Assembly: GCF_018070575.1 (NCBI RefSeq)
Contig: NZ_JAGPXN010000023.1
Span: 27,817-91,816 of the forward strand
Direction: 5' to 3'
Length of the DNA stretch: 64,000 nt
Source of the DNA: Micromonospora sp. C31
Lineage (GTDB): Bacteria > Actinomycetota > Actinomycetes > Mycobacteriales > Micromonosporaceae
Part shown: piece after piece, positions 35,256 to 43,400 of the stretch
How positions within the stretch are numbered: the stretch's first letter is position 1
How the letters are laid out: each line of letters starts with the position of its first letter
Made by a program: the position numbers and the translations under genes
Notes under the pieces: model-generated
What the model was told of the DNA's origin: nothing
The model's database searches: none
What the model saw: only the letters and a program-made list of their open reading frames with translations

Positions 35256-35314
35256 GTTAGGAAGGGCACCTTCCTAACGTCTGAGGTAGAGGAAGGGTCC
35301 CCTCCTTACACCTC
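35256..35314. repeat. Double-hairpin intergenic element
   Basis: GTTAGGAAGG (35256-35265) pairs perfectly with CCTTCCTAAC (35269-35278) around a three-base loop. A second, imperfect hairpin, GAGGTAGAGGAAGGG (35283-35297) against CCCTCCTTACACCTC (35300-35314), follows at once and runs into the stop codon of the convergent methyltransferase gene. The base composition, AT-richer than the surroundings, and the repeated GGAAGGG/CCTTCC theme are striking. From memory similar sequences recur between genes in Micromonospora genomes. A bidirectional terminator is the simplest role. Confidence 0.6.
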
Positions 35315-36217
35315 GGTCGGGCGCCAGACGGTCAGCCGAACCGCGACGGTGACCCGGACGGGCTCGGCGAGGGCGGCGACCCGGGCGGCGAGCCCGGCCG
35401 GGTCGGTGTGCCAGGCGCTGGGGCCCATCCCGACCAGCGTCGCGACCTCCGGGCCGGTCAGCGCCAGCTCCCGCCGGTGTTCGGCCGCCGTCACCTCGGT
35501 GAAGTGCCCGCCCAGGCTCTCGGCGACCCGGTCGGCCTTGGCCGGGTCGACCCGCAGCAGGCCGAGGACACCGACCAGTTCGGTGAGGTGGTCGGCGGCC
35601 GGCGTCACCACCAGCAGTGACCCGGCCGGGTCGAGGACCCGGTGGAACTCCGCGCCGTTGCGCGGCGCGAAGACGTTCAGCAGCACGGCCGTGCCCGCGT
35701 CGGCCAGGGGTAGCCGCTGCCAGGTGTCGGCGAGCGCCGCCGCCGCGCGCGGGTGCGCCCGGGCGGCCCGGCGCAGCGCCGGCTTCGACACGTCGAGGGC
35801 GAGACCCACGGCGTCCGGCAGCGCCGCCAGCACCGCCGCGAGGTGCCGGCCCGTGCCCGCTCCGGCATCCACCACCAGGGGGTACGTCCCGTCAACGCGC
35901 GCCCCGGCCTGGTTTCCGCTCGGCAGGCGCCGGGGAGCCGCCAGGTGGCCCACGGCCTCCGTGGCGGCGGCGGCGAGTGCGGCCGAGACGAGGTCGTAGT
36001 GACCGGCGGAGAGGAAGTCGGCGCGGGCGGCCACCATCTCGGCGGTGTCCCCGGCGTGCGGGGCGCGGCCGGCGAGCAGGTTGACGTAGCCCTGGCGGGC
36101 CACGTCGAAGCTGTGTCGGCGCGGGCAGCGCAGCGCGCCGGCGCCGCCGGTGGCGACCTCGGCCAGCGGCTGGGCGCAGACCGGGCAGCGGAGCCGGTCG
36201 ACGACGCGGGGGTCCAC
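35306..36217 (-). CDS. RlmA-type 23S rRNA (guanine-N1) methyltransferase
   Basis: A 303-residue SAM-dependent methyltransferase with an N-terminal zinc finger (Cys11, Cys14, Cys31, His35 in RCPVCAQPL and LRCPRRHSFDVARQGYVNLL), the pattern of RrmA/RlmA. The SAM-binding loop is VVDAGAGTGRHLAAVL near residues 105-119. Family members methylate G745 or G748 of 23S rRNA; the G748 type (TlrB) contributes to macrolide resistance in producers. Which position is used cannot be told here. The GTG at 36217 is chosen because it immediately precedes the zinc finger; a longer start upstream is possible. It lies downstream of the MarR gene on the same strand. Confidence 0.85.
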   Translation of the reverse strand: MDPRVVDRLRCPVCAQPLAEVATGGAGALRCPRRHSFDVARQGYVNLLAGRAPHAGDTAEMVAARADFLSAGHYDLVSAALAAAATEAVGHLAAPRRLPSGNQAGARVDGTYPLVVDAGAGTGRHLAAVLAALPDAVGLALDVSKPALRRAARAHPRAAAALADTWQRLPLADAGTAVLLNVFAPRNGAEFHRVLDPAGSLLVVTPAADHLTELVGVLGLLRVDPAKADRVAESLGGHFTEVTAAEHRRELALTGPEVATLVGMGPSAWHTDPAGLAARVAALAEPVRVTVAVRLTVWRPTEV

Positions 36218-36218
36218 G

Positions 36219-36290
36219 TCAGGCGCCCGGGTGGGTCGGCACCGCGCGCACCCGGCGGTGGTCGTCGTCGCACTCGCGCTCGGGGTCCAC
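36219..36290 (-). CDS. Possible 23-residue small protein between marR-type and rRNA methyltransferase genes
   Basis: A GTG at 36290 with GGAG nine bases upstream opens a frame of 23 codons, all ending in G or C, that closes with TGA one base before the GTG of the methyltransferase gene. The peptide is charged (PERECDDDHRRVRAVPTHP). The spacing suggests translational coupling or a leader peptide. The competing explanation is that this stretch belongs to an N-terminal extension of the methyltransferase in another frame. Evidence is limited to codon bias and spacing. Confidence 0.35.
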   Translation of the reverse strand: MDPERECDDDHRRVRAVPTHPGA

Positions 36291-36294
36291 CGGC

Positions 36295-36777
36295 TCATTC
36301 TCCGCATCGGGTGAGGTGGTCGACCACCCGGTGCGTGAGCGCGTCCAGCGCGGCGATCTCGTCGGGGCTCAGCAGGTCGATGAGGTGCCGGCGGACCGCC
36401 GCCACGTGACCGGGGGCGGCGGCCTCGACGGCGCGCCGGCCCTCGGCGGTGAGCGCGACGACCGCGCCCCGCCCGTCGGTCGCGCACTCCTCGCGGGTGA
36501 CCAGGCCGCGCTGCTGCATGCGGGTCAGGTGGTGGGAGAGCCGGCTGCGCGACCAGAGCATCCGGTCGGCCAGCTCGCTGAGCCGCAGCCGCTGGTCGGG
36601 CGTCTCGGAGAGGTCGGAGAGGACGTCGTAGTCGGGCTCGGAGAGCCCCGCGTCCCGCATCAGCTCGCGGGCCAGCTCCAGGTCGAGCAGGCGGCGCATC
36701 CGCCGGTATCCCCGCCAGGCGCTCTGCTCCCGCTCGTCGAGCCAGTGTGGTCGCTCCATGCCGGCCATCGTAGCCAT
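36295..36777 (-). CDS. MarR family transcriptional regulator
   Basis: A 160-residue winged-helix regulator with LRLSELADRMLWSRSRLSHH as recognition helix region, then RMQQRGLVTREECATDGRGA forming the wing, and flanking dimerisation helices. Any of three in-frame ATGs (36777, 36768, 36759) could be the start; the third gives the N-terminus MERPHWLDEREQ common in relatives. It is divergent from the yczE-type gene, and two TGACATGTCA palindromes lie in the 41-base gap and over the neighbour's start. Autoregulation and control of the divergent operon are likely. Confidence 0.9.
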   Translation of the reverse strand: MATMAGMERPHWLDEREQSAWRGYRRMRRLLDLELARELMRDAGLSEPDYDVLSDLSETPDQRLRLSELADRMLWSRSRLSHHLTRMQQRGLVTREECATDGRGAVVALTAEGRRAVEAAAPGHVAAVRRHLIDLLSPDEIAALDALTHRVVDHLTRCGE

Positions 36778-36778
36778 C

Positions 36779-36828
36779 TGGTTGACATGTCATCAACCGG
36801 CTCCCTATGGTGGGTGACATGTCAACCA
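36779..36828 (+). promoter_or_regulatory. Promoter with paired MarR-type operators; probable leaderless start
   Basis: TTGACA (36782-36787) and TATGGT (36806-36811) are spaced by 18 bases, a good sigma-70-type promoter for the rightward genes. The predicted transcription start falls at or next to the ATG at 36819, implying a leaderless mRNA. TGGTTGACATGTCA (36779-36792) and its exact inverse TGACATGTCAACCA (36815-36828) flank the promoter. Each contains the palindrome TGACATGTCA. One covers the -35 and the other the start codon, positions where repressor binding would block transcription. Confidence 0.8.
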
Positions 36829-37448
36829 GATTGCCGGGACGGATGGTCCGCCTGCTGGGCGGCCTCGTGCTGTTCGGCGTCAGCGTGGCCCTGATGGTCC
36901 GTGCCGACCTGGGCCTCGCGTCCTGGGACGTGCTGCACCAGGGGCTCGCCGAACGGACCGGAGTGCCCCTCGGTCAGGTGGTGAACCTGGTCGCGGTGGC
37001 CGTGCTGCTGCTCTGGATCCCGCTGCGGCAGCGCCCCGGATTCGGCACCCTCGCGAACGCGGTGGTGGTTGGGGTCACCGCCGACGCCGCGCTCGCCCTG
37101 CTGCCGTCCGTGACCCCGCTCTCCGCCCGGATCGGCCTGCTCGTCGCCGGCATCCTGCTCAACGGGCTCGCCACGGCCCTCTACCTCGGGGCCGGCCTCG
37201 GGCCCGGGCCGCGCGACGGCCTGATGACCGGGCTGGCCGCCCGCGGCGTGCCGATCGGGCGGGTACGCACGGCCATCGAGCTCGGCGTCCTCGCGCTGGG
37301 CTGGACGCTCGGCGGGACCGTGGGGCCCGGCACCCTTCTCTTCGCCGTCAGCATCGGGCCCCTGGCCCACCACCTCATCCCGAAGTTCACCGTGCCGACC
37401 CCGAGCCGGCCCGTCACCACAGGAGCGACACCGCCATGCCCTGCCTGA
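36819..37448 (+). CDS. YczE/YyaS/YitT-type integral membrane protein
   Basis: A 209-residue protein with five or six membrane helices. It shows the YczE-type features GVSVALMVRADLGLASWDVLH near residues 20-40 and LYLGAGLGPGPRDGLMTGL in the middle. The function is not established; B. subtilis YczE affects antibiotic synthesis. The ATG at 36819 follows the promoter directly, without a ribosome site, consistent with leaderless translation. Its last 13 bases overlap the flavin reductase gene. Confidence 0.82.
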   Translation: MSTRLPGRMVRLLGGLVLFGVSVALMVRADLGLASWDVLHQGLAERTGVPLGQVVNLVAVAVLLLWIPLRQRPGFGTLANAVVVGVTADAALALLPSVTPLSARIGLLVAGILLNGLATALYLGAGLGPGPRDGLMTGLAARGVPIGRVRTAIELGVLALGWTLGGTVGPGTLLFAVSIGPLAHHLIPKFTVPTPSRPVTTGATPPCPA

Positions 37449-38005
37449 CCGTCATCGTCGCCAGCACCCGACCCGGCCGCGTGGGCCGCCGGATCGGCGA
37501 CTGGTTCACCGCGATCGCCGCCGCCCACGGCGCCTTCGACGACGTACGCCTCGTCGACCTCGCCGAGGTGGGCCTGCCCTTTCACGACGAGCCGCAGCAC
37601 CCCTCCGAGGGGCGCTACCTGCACCGGCACACCCGCGAGTGGAGCGGCACCGTCGCCGCCGGGGACGCCTTCGTCTTCGTCATGCCGGAGTACAACTACG
37701 GCTTCAGCGCCCCGTTGAAGAACGCGATCGACTACCTCTACGCGGAATGGCGGTACAAGCCGGTCGGCTTCGTCAGCTACGGCATGACCTCCGGCGGCCT
37801 GCGCGCGGTACAGATGATCAAGCAGGTGGTCACCACCCTCAAGATGGTGCCGGTCAACGAGGCGGTGACCGTGTTCCTGCGGGAGGCGCTCGACGACGCG
37901 GGCGAGTTGGTGCCGGACCCGGCGCGCGCCGCCGCCGCCGAGGTGATGCTCGACGAGGTCGCCAGGCTGACCGCCGCCCTCGCCCCGCTGCGGGTGCCGG
38001 CGTGA
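37436..38005 (+). CDS. NADPH-dependent FMN reductase family protein
   Basis: A 189-residue flavodoxin-like enzyme. The FMN phosphate loop is VIVASTRPGRVGRRIGDW (residues 6-23), and PEYNYGFSAPLKNAIDYLY near 83-101 is the signature of the NADPH-dependent FMN/quinone/azo reductase family. It overlaps the yczE-type gene by 13 bases and the PPOX gene by four (GTGA). All three should be one operon under the MarR regulator, suggesting a response to quinones, phenolics or other redox-active compounds. Substrate unknown. Confidence 0.9.
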   Translation: MPCLTVIVASTRPGRVGRRIGDWFTAIAAAHGAFDDVRLVDLAEVGLPFHDEPQHPSEGRYLHRHTREWSGTVAAGDAFVFVMPEYNYGFSAPLKNAIDYLYAEWRYKPVGFVSYGMTSGGLRAVQMIKQVVTTLKMVPVNEAVTVFLREALDDAGELVPDPARAAAAEVMLDEVARLTAALAPLRVPA

Positions 38006-38415
38006 GCGCCCGGCTGTGGGAGCTGTTCGGCGAGCGCGGCCGGGGCGTGCTGGTCACCCTGCGGCGCGACGGCCGGCCCCAGCTGTCCAACCTCGACTTC
38101 CTCGCGGAGCCCGGCCTGATTCGCTGCTCCAGCACGGCCGACCGGGCCAAGGTGCGCAACCTGCGCCGGGACCCCCGGGCCAGCTTCCACGTCACCACGG
38201 CCGACGGCGGGGCCTACGCGGTCGCGGAGGGAGTGGTCACGCTCACCCCACCGGCGGCGGCGCCCGACGACGGCACCGTCGAGGAGCTGGTGGAGGTCTA
38301 CCGGCGGATCCGCGGCGAACACCCCGACTGGGCGGACTACCGGGCGGCCATGGTCGCCGACGGCAGGTTGGTGCTCCGGCTCGCCGTCGAGCGGCTGTAC
38401 GGCTGGCGTCCCTGA
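38002..38415 (+). CDS. PPOX-class, probably F420-dependent, oxidoreductase
   Basis: A 137-residue split-barrel flavin/deazaflavin-binding protein of the pyridoxamine-phosphate-oxidase-like class, with GVLVTLRRDGRPQLSNLDFL, then DRAKVRNLRRDPRASFHV and a C-terminal LVLRLAVERLYGW. This matches small actinobacterial F420-dependent enzymes; cofactor choice is inferred from family resemblance. The GTG at 38002 overlaps the flavin reductase stop. It is the last gene of the MarR-linked operon. Confidence 0.85.
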   Translation: MSARLWELFGERGRGVLVTLRRDGRPQLSNLDFLAEPGLIRCSSTADRAKVRNLRRDPRASFHVTTADGGAYAVAEGVVTLTPPAAAPDDGTVEELVEVYRRIRGEHPDWADYRAAMVADGRLVLRLAVERLYGWRP

Positions 38416-38510
38416 CCGGCGCGGGGGCCGGTGCCGGCGCGGCGGCACGCCGATAGCCGTTCCGCGCCGGCCCCGTCGGCCCGCCCGGCGTGGCCGACTA
38501 GGGTCTGAGC

Positions 38511-39590
38511 ATGGTCGCGACAATCCGTTACGAGGACATCGTCAAGGTCCCGAAGGCACTGCTGCACGATCACCTCGACGGCGGCCTGCGGCCGGCGACG
38601 ATCGTCGAACTGGCCGCCGAGGTGGGCCACGAACTGCCCACCACCGACCCCGAGGCGCTCGGCCGGTGGTTCGTCGAGGCGGCCGACTCCGGCTCCCTGG
38701 AGCGCTACCTGGAGACGTTCGCGCACACCGTCGCCGTCATGCAGACCGCGTCGTCCCTGCGGCGGGTCGCCCGGGAGTGCGCGCAGGACCTGGCCGCCGA
38801 CGGGGTGGTCTACGCCGAGGTGCGGTTCGCCCCCGAGCAGCACCTGGAGCGGGACCTGACCCTGGACCAGGTGGTCGAGGCGGTGCTGGCCGGCTTCGCC
38901 GAGGGCAGCGCGCTGGCCGCCGAGGCGGGCACCCCCATCCGGGTCGGCACCCTGCTCACCGCGATGCGGCACGCCGCCCGGTCGCAGGAGATCGCCGAGC
39001 TGGCCGTCCGGCACCGGGACGCCGGGGTGGTCGGCTTCGACATCGCGGGCGCCGAGGCGGGCTTCCCGCCCACCCGGCACCTGGACGCCTTCGAGTACCT
39101 CCAGCGGGAGAACTTCCACTTCACCATCCACGCCGGCGAGGCGTTCGGCCTGCCGTCGATCTGGCAGGCGATCCAGTGGTGCGGGGCGGACCGGCTCGGC
39201 CACGGGGTGCGGATCGTGGACGACATCGCCGCCGGCCCGGAACCGGTCCTCGGCCGGCTGGCCGCGTACGTGCGGGACAAGCGGATCCCGCTGGAGCTGT
39301 GCCCGTCCTCGAACGTGCAGACCGGTGCCGCCCCCTCGATCGCCGAGCACCCGATCGGGCTGCTGCGGGACCTGCGGTTCCGGGTGACGGTCAACACCGA
39401 CAACCGGCTGATGAGCGGCACTTCGATGTCGCGGGAGATGGCCCTGCTGGTGGACGCCTTCGGCTACGGCTGGAAGGAGCTCCAGTGGTTCACCATCAAC
39501 GCGATGAAGAGCGCCTTCATCCCGTTCGACGAGCGGCTGAAGATCATCGACGAGGTGATCAAGCCCGCGTACGGCAAGCTGCTGGGCTGA
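38511..39590 (+). CDS. add: Adenosine deaminase
   Basis: Converts adenosine and deoxyadenosine to inosine and deoxyinosine. The 359-residue TIM-barrel metalloenzyme has the zinc ligands His19 and His21 in LLHDHLDGGL, His207 with catalytic Glu210 in HAGEAFG, His231 in GHGVRI and Asp297 in NTDNRLMS. NTDNR in place of NTDDP is common in actinobacterial enzymes. The ATG at 38511 is 95 bases after the PPOX gene. It belongs functionally with the nucleoside transporter, cdd and deoA to the left. Confidence 0.95.
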   Translation: MVATIRYEDIVKVPKALLHDHLDGGLRPATIVELAAEVGHELPTTDPEALGRWFVEAADSGSLERYLETFAHTVAVMQTASSLRRVARECAQDLAADGVVYAEVRFAPEQHLERDLTLDQVVEAVLAGFAEGSALAAEAGTPIRVGTLLTAMRHAARSQEIAELAVRHRDAGVVGFDIAGAEAGFPPTRHLDAFEYLQRENFHFTIHAGEAFGLPSIWQAIQWCGADRLGHGVRIVDDIAAGPEPVLGRLAAYVRDKRIPLELCPSSNVQTGAAPSIAEHPIGLLRDLRFRVTVNTDNRLMSGTSMSREMALLVDAFGYGWKELQWFTINAMKSAFIPFDERLKIIDEVIKPAYGKLLG

Positions 39591-39621
39591 CGACCCGGTC
39601 GCGCACTGCGATGCCGGGTGG

Positions 39622-40224
39622 TCAGCGGTGCGGGTGGCCGGCGAGCAGGCCGGCCACCGCGCGCAGCACCTCGCCCGCCCGGGCCGCCTCGGCGCCCAGA
39701 CCGGTCTGCCGCCGCAGCACCGCCGGCTCCGTGCGCAGCAGCGCCAGGCCGCGGCGCACGAGCACCCGGGGCGCCTTGCGCTGTTCGGCCAGGTCACGGG
39801 CCAGCCGGCGGACGAAGGTCGCCCCCCGGGGCCGGCGCAGGGCGTACGCCCCGGCGAGCACCCCGCGTCGGCGGCACTCCTCGACGATCTCGGCCGCGAA
39901 GATCCCTTCAGCCACGAAAAGTGGCGAACCGGCGACCTCGAATGGCCGGGTGGCCACCCGTCGGTCCGCACCGATCGCATAAACCGGCACATCGGCCTTG
40001 CCCTCCCTGGCCAACCGGGTAATCGTCTCCACGGCTGCCGCGGCGTCCCAGGAGCGCGGCGACTCCCAATCCACCAGACCGTTTTGTCGCGGCAACGTAG
40101 GGTCATCACCGTCCTTGTAGAAGTCGTCCAGGCAGAGCACCGGAAGGCCGGTTCGCTGTGCTATGTACGACTTTCCGGACCCGGAAGGGCCGGCGAGCAG
40201 GACAACGCGATAGGGGTGCTTCAT
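39622..40224 (-). CDS. Uridine kinase-like P-loop kinase
   Basis: A 200-residue P-loop kinase with Walker A GPSGSGKS at residues 12-19, then LCLDDFYKDGDDPTLPRQ and the region LVDWESPRSWD, typical of uridine/cytidine kinase and phosphoribulokinase-like folds. It is shorter and more divergent than Udk of E. coli, so uridine kinase activity is plausible but not certain. It converges on add with a 31-base gap. It is divergent from the conservon kinase gene, with 193 bases between the starts. Confidence 0.8.
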   Translation of the reverse strand: MKHPYRVVLLAGPSGSGKSYIAQRTGLPVLCLDDFYKDGDDPTLPRQNGLVDWESPRSWDAAAAVETITRLAREGKADVPVYAIGADRRVATRPFEVAGSPLFVAEGIFAAEIVEECRRRGVLAGAYALRRPRGATFVRRLARDLAEQRKAPRVLVRRGLALLRTEPAVLRRQTGLGAEAARAGEVLRAVAGLLAGHPHR

Positions 40225-40417
40225 TACCTTCAGTGACTCCGGCCAGACGGATTGCTATCAAATTGCATCAACATCTCATCACACCTCCGGCTGCGGCCGG
40301 CCTGGGCTTTCTCTTTCGCAGGTGGCGTGATGGAATCTCGGATGGTCCGGCCCGTGGGGTCGGCCGCTGGGCGTTGTCCAGGGGCAACGCAGTTCCAGAA
40401 TTCGCGAGGGCGGTGAC

Positions 40418-43400
40418 GTGAGCAAACGGCCAAAGGCGGCGGGCTCCTTCCTGTCGCGTCTGCGCCGGCCGACCGGTCGGCTCCGCGACATGCCGATCTG
40501 GTCCAAGCTCGGTCTCATCATGATCGTGCCGACCATCGCCACGGTGGTCGTGGGCACCAGCGGCCTCGTCGACCACCTGGATACCCTCAACAACGCCAAC
40601 CGGGCAGGTGACCTGGCCAACCTCGTCGGCTACTCGGGCGACCTGGTCGACACCCTCCAGGACGAGCGGACCAACGCGTTGCGCCTGCTGGGCGTGCCGC
40701 GCAACCAGGACAACGCCCGCTACAAGCAGGCGTACGAGCAGGCCAACGCCCGCGTCGACAAGGCCAAGGGGCCGTACTCCCAGCAGCGGGCCGAGGTCGA
40801 GGACCTCCCGGCGAACCTGGACAGCCTGCTGGGCGAGATCGACCAGACGCTGATCGACCTGCCGGGCACCCGCAGCCAGGTCTTCAACGGCAAGCTCGGG
40901 CTCGTCCCGGCCATGCAGGCGTACGACGGCCTCATCGACGACCTGATCAGCATCCGCGACTCGGCCACCCAGCTCGCCGGCGACAACGAGCTCAGCGACC
41001 AGATGCGCGCGGCGACCGCCACCGCCCGGAACAAGGAGTTCCTGTCCCGCCGCCGGGACGTGGTGCACCGGGCCTTCATCCAGCAGCGGCTCACCCCGAA
41101 CCTGCGCAACGAGTACATCGCCACCAGCACCGGCTCCAGCCAGTGGTTGCAGAGCTTCCAGGTGGTGGCCAGCCAGTCGGAGCAGGAGTACTACGCCCAG
41201 GTGGTCGCCGGCCCCGACCTGCGCGAGGCGAACACCTACAACAGTTGGCTCAACGGCATCACCACCGCCGACAGCCTGACCGGCGCCCCGTTCGACGCGG
41301 ACCAGTGGGACGCGGCGATGGTGGCCAACGCCAAGCTGATCCGCACGGTCGAGTCGAAGATCGACCGCGAGGTCATCGCCGGCGCCGAGGACCTGCGCTC
41401 GGACGTGCAGCGCCAGGTGTTCCTGGAGACCGGCCTGCTGCTCAGCATGCTGCTCCTGGCGATCCTCTTCGCCTACCTGGTCGCCCGCTCGATGGCCCGC
41501 TCCCTGCGCGACCTGCGTCAGGGTGCCCTCTCCATCGCCCAGTACGGCCTGCCCCAGGCCGTGGCCCGGCTGCGTGACCCCAAGGTGACCGGTCAGCTCT
41601 CCCCGGTGCAGCTCGCCAACCAGATCGCCGAGCCGCTGCCGGTGCGCAGCAAGGACGAGTTCGGCCAGGTGACCGAGGCGTTCAACGCGGTCCACCTGGA
41701 GGCCGTCCGCACCGCAGCCGAGCAGGCCGCGCTGCGCGCGTCCGTCGCGACGATGTTCGTCAACCTGGCCCGCCGCTCGCAGATCCTGGTCGACCGCCTG
41801 ATCGGGCACCTCGACCGGCTGGAGCGCGGCGAGGAGGACCCGGACCGGCTGGCCGAGCTGTTCCAGCTCGACCACCTGGCGACCCGGATGCGCCGCAACG
41901 ACGAGAACCTCCTGGTGCTCGCCGGTGCCGACTCCACCCGCGTGCAGCGGGAGCCGGCCGCGCTGATCGACGTGCTCCGGGCGGCCCAGTCCGAGGTCGA
42001 GCACTACACCCGGATCGAGTTCGGGGTGATCGACCGGGACATCGAGGTCGCGGCGCACGCCGTCAACGACCTGGTCCACCTGGTCGCCGAGCTGTTCGAC
42101 AACGCCACCGCCTTCTCGCCGCCGGACTCGCACGTCATGGTGGAGGCCCGGCGCGTCGGCGACCGCGCGTCGCTCTACGTGGAGGACCGGGGCATCGGGA
42201 TCAGCCCCGATCAGCTCCACGACCTCAACGAGCGGCTCGCCACGCCGCCGCAGGTGGACGTGGCCGTCTCGCGGATGATGGGCCTGGTCGTGGTCGCCCG
42301 GCTGGCGTCCCGGCACGGCGTCAAGGTCGAGCTGCGTCCGGGCACCGACCGGGGAACCGTCGCCGAGGTGGTCATGCCGACCTCGGTGCTCGTGCCCCGG
42401 GCGCTCTCCGGCCGCCCGCAGTCGTCGCTCGCGCTGCCGCCGCCCGGGCCGCGGTCGCCCGGCCCCGCCCCGGCCTTCGGCGCGCCGCCGGCGCTCGGCA
42501 ACGGCCCCGGCAACCCGATGCCCACGCAGCGCTCCGGCGAGTCCGGCAACCAGGTCACCCTGGGCGGCCGGCCGTTCGACCCGGCGCCGCGCAACGGCGC
42601 CGGCGCGGCGCGCTCGGTGCCGGCCTGGTCCGACCTGACCGGCGCCAGCGGCTTCGACGGCGGCGAGGCCTTCCAGCCCCGCACGTCCGGCGCCCAGTCG
42701 GTCGACCCGCTGCCGCAGCGGCGGTCGGAGAACGACCAGGACGCCACGGGCCAGCAGCAGGCGGTCCCGCGGCAGTTGCCGAGCGCCCCCGACGCCCGGC
42801 CGTACTCCGTCCCGCCGGTCTCCGCGCCGCCCGTGCCCTACGCGGGCCCGCCGGTGTCGACCCCGCCGATGCCCTACTCCGCGCCGCCGGTGTCCAGCCC
42901 GCCGGTCTCCGGCATGCCGGTCTCGGCGTCGCCCGTCTCCGGCCACCCGTACTCCGGTCCGCCGGTCTCGGCCGCGCCGTACTCCGGTCCGCCGGTCTCG
43001 GCACCGCCGACCGGCCCGCTGCCCCAGCGTCAGGGCCCCGGCACACCGCCGCCGCCGGCCTGGCCGCCGGTCGCCGGTGGGGACCGTGACACGGCGACCC
43101 CGCCGGTGCCCGAGCGTCTGGCCGCAGCGCTGGACATGACCACCGAACTGCCGCGGGTGCCGCGCTCCGGCGCGCCGGCTCCGGCCGCCCCGGCTCCCGC
43201 GCCGGCCGCCCCGCAGACGCGGCCGACCATGCCGCCGGCCCAGAACCGGCAGCGGTACGCGGACGAGACGATGGAGCTGCCGATCTTCCGGGAGCTCGAG
43301 TCGGCCTGGTTCCGTACCCGCCGCCCAGGGCCGGAGGAGGCGGCGCCGGCCGCCGCGAAGACGCCGATCGACGGTGGAGAGACCCAGCAGTTCGCCCGGG

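Noticed and set aside
42820..43010. CRISPR-like array from regularly spaced 30-bp repeats
   Set aside because: The repeats are contiguous, in frame and encode a Pro-rich linker; there are no unique spacers and no cas genes. The same applies to 48241-48330.
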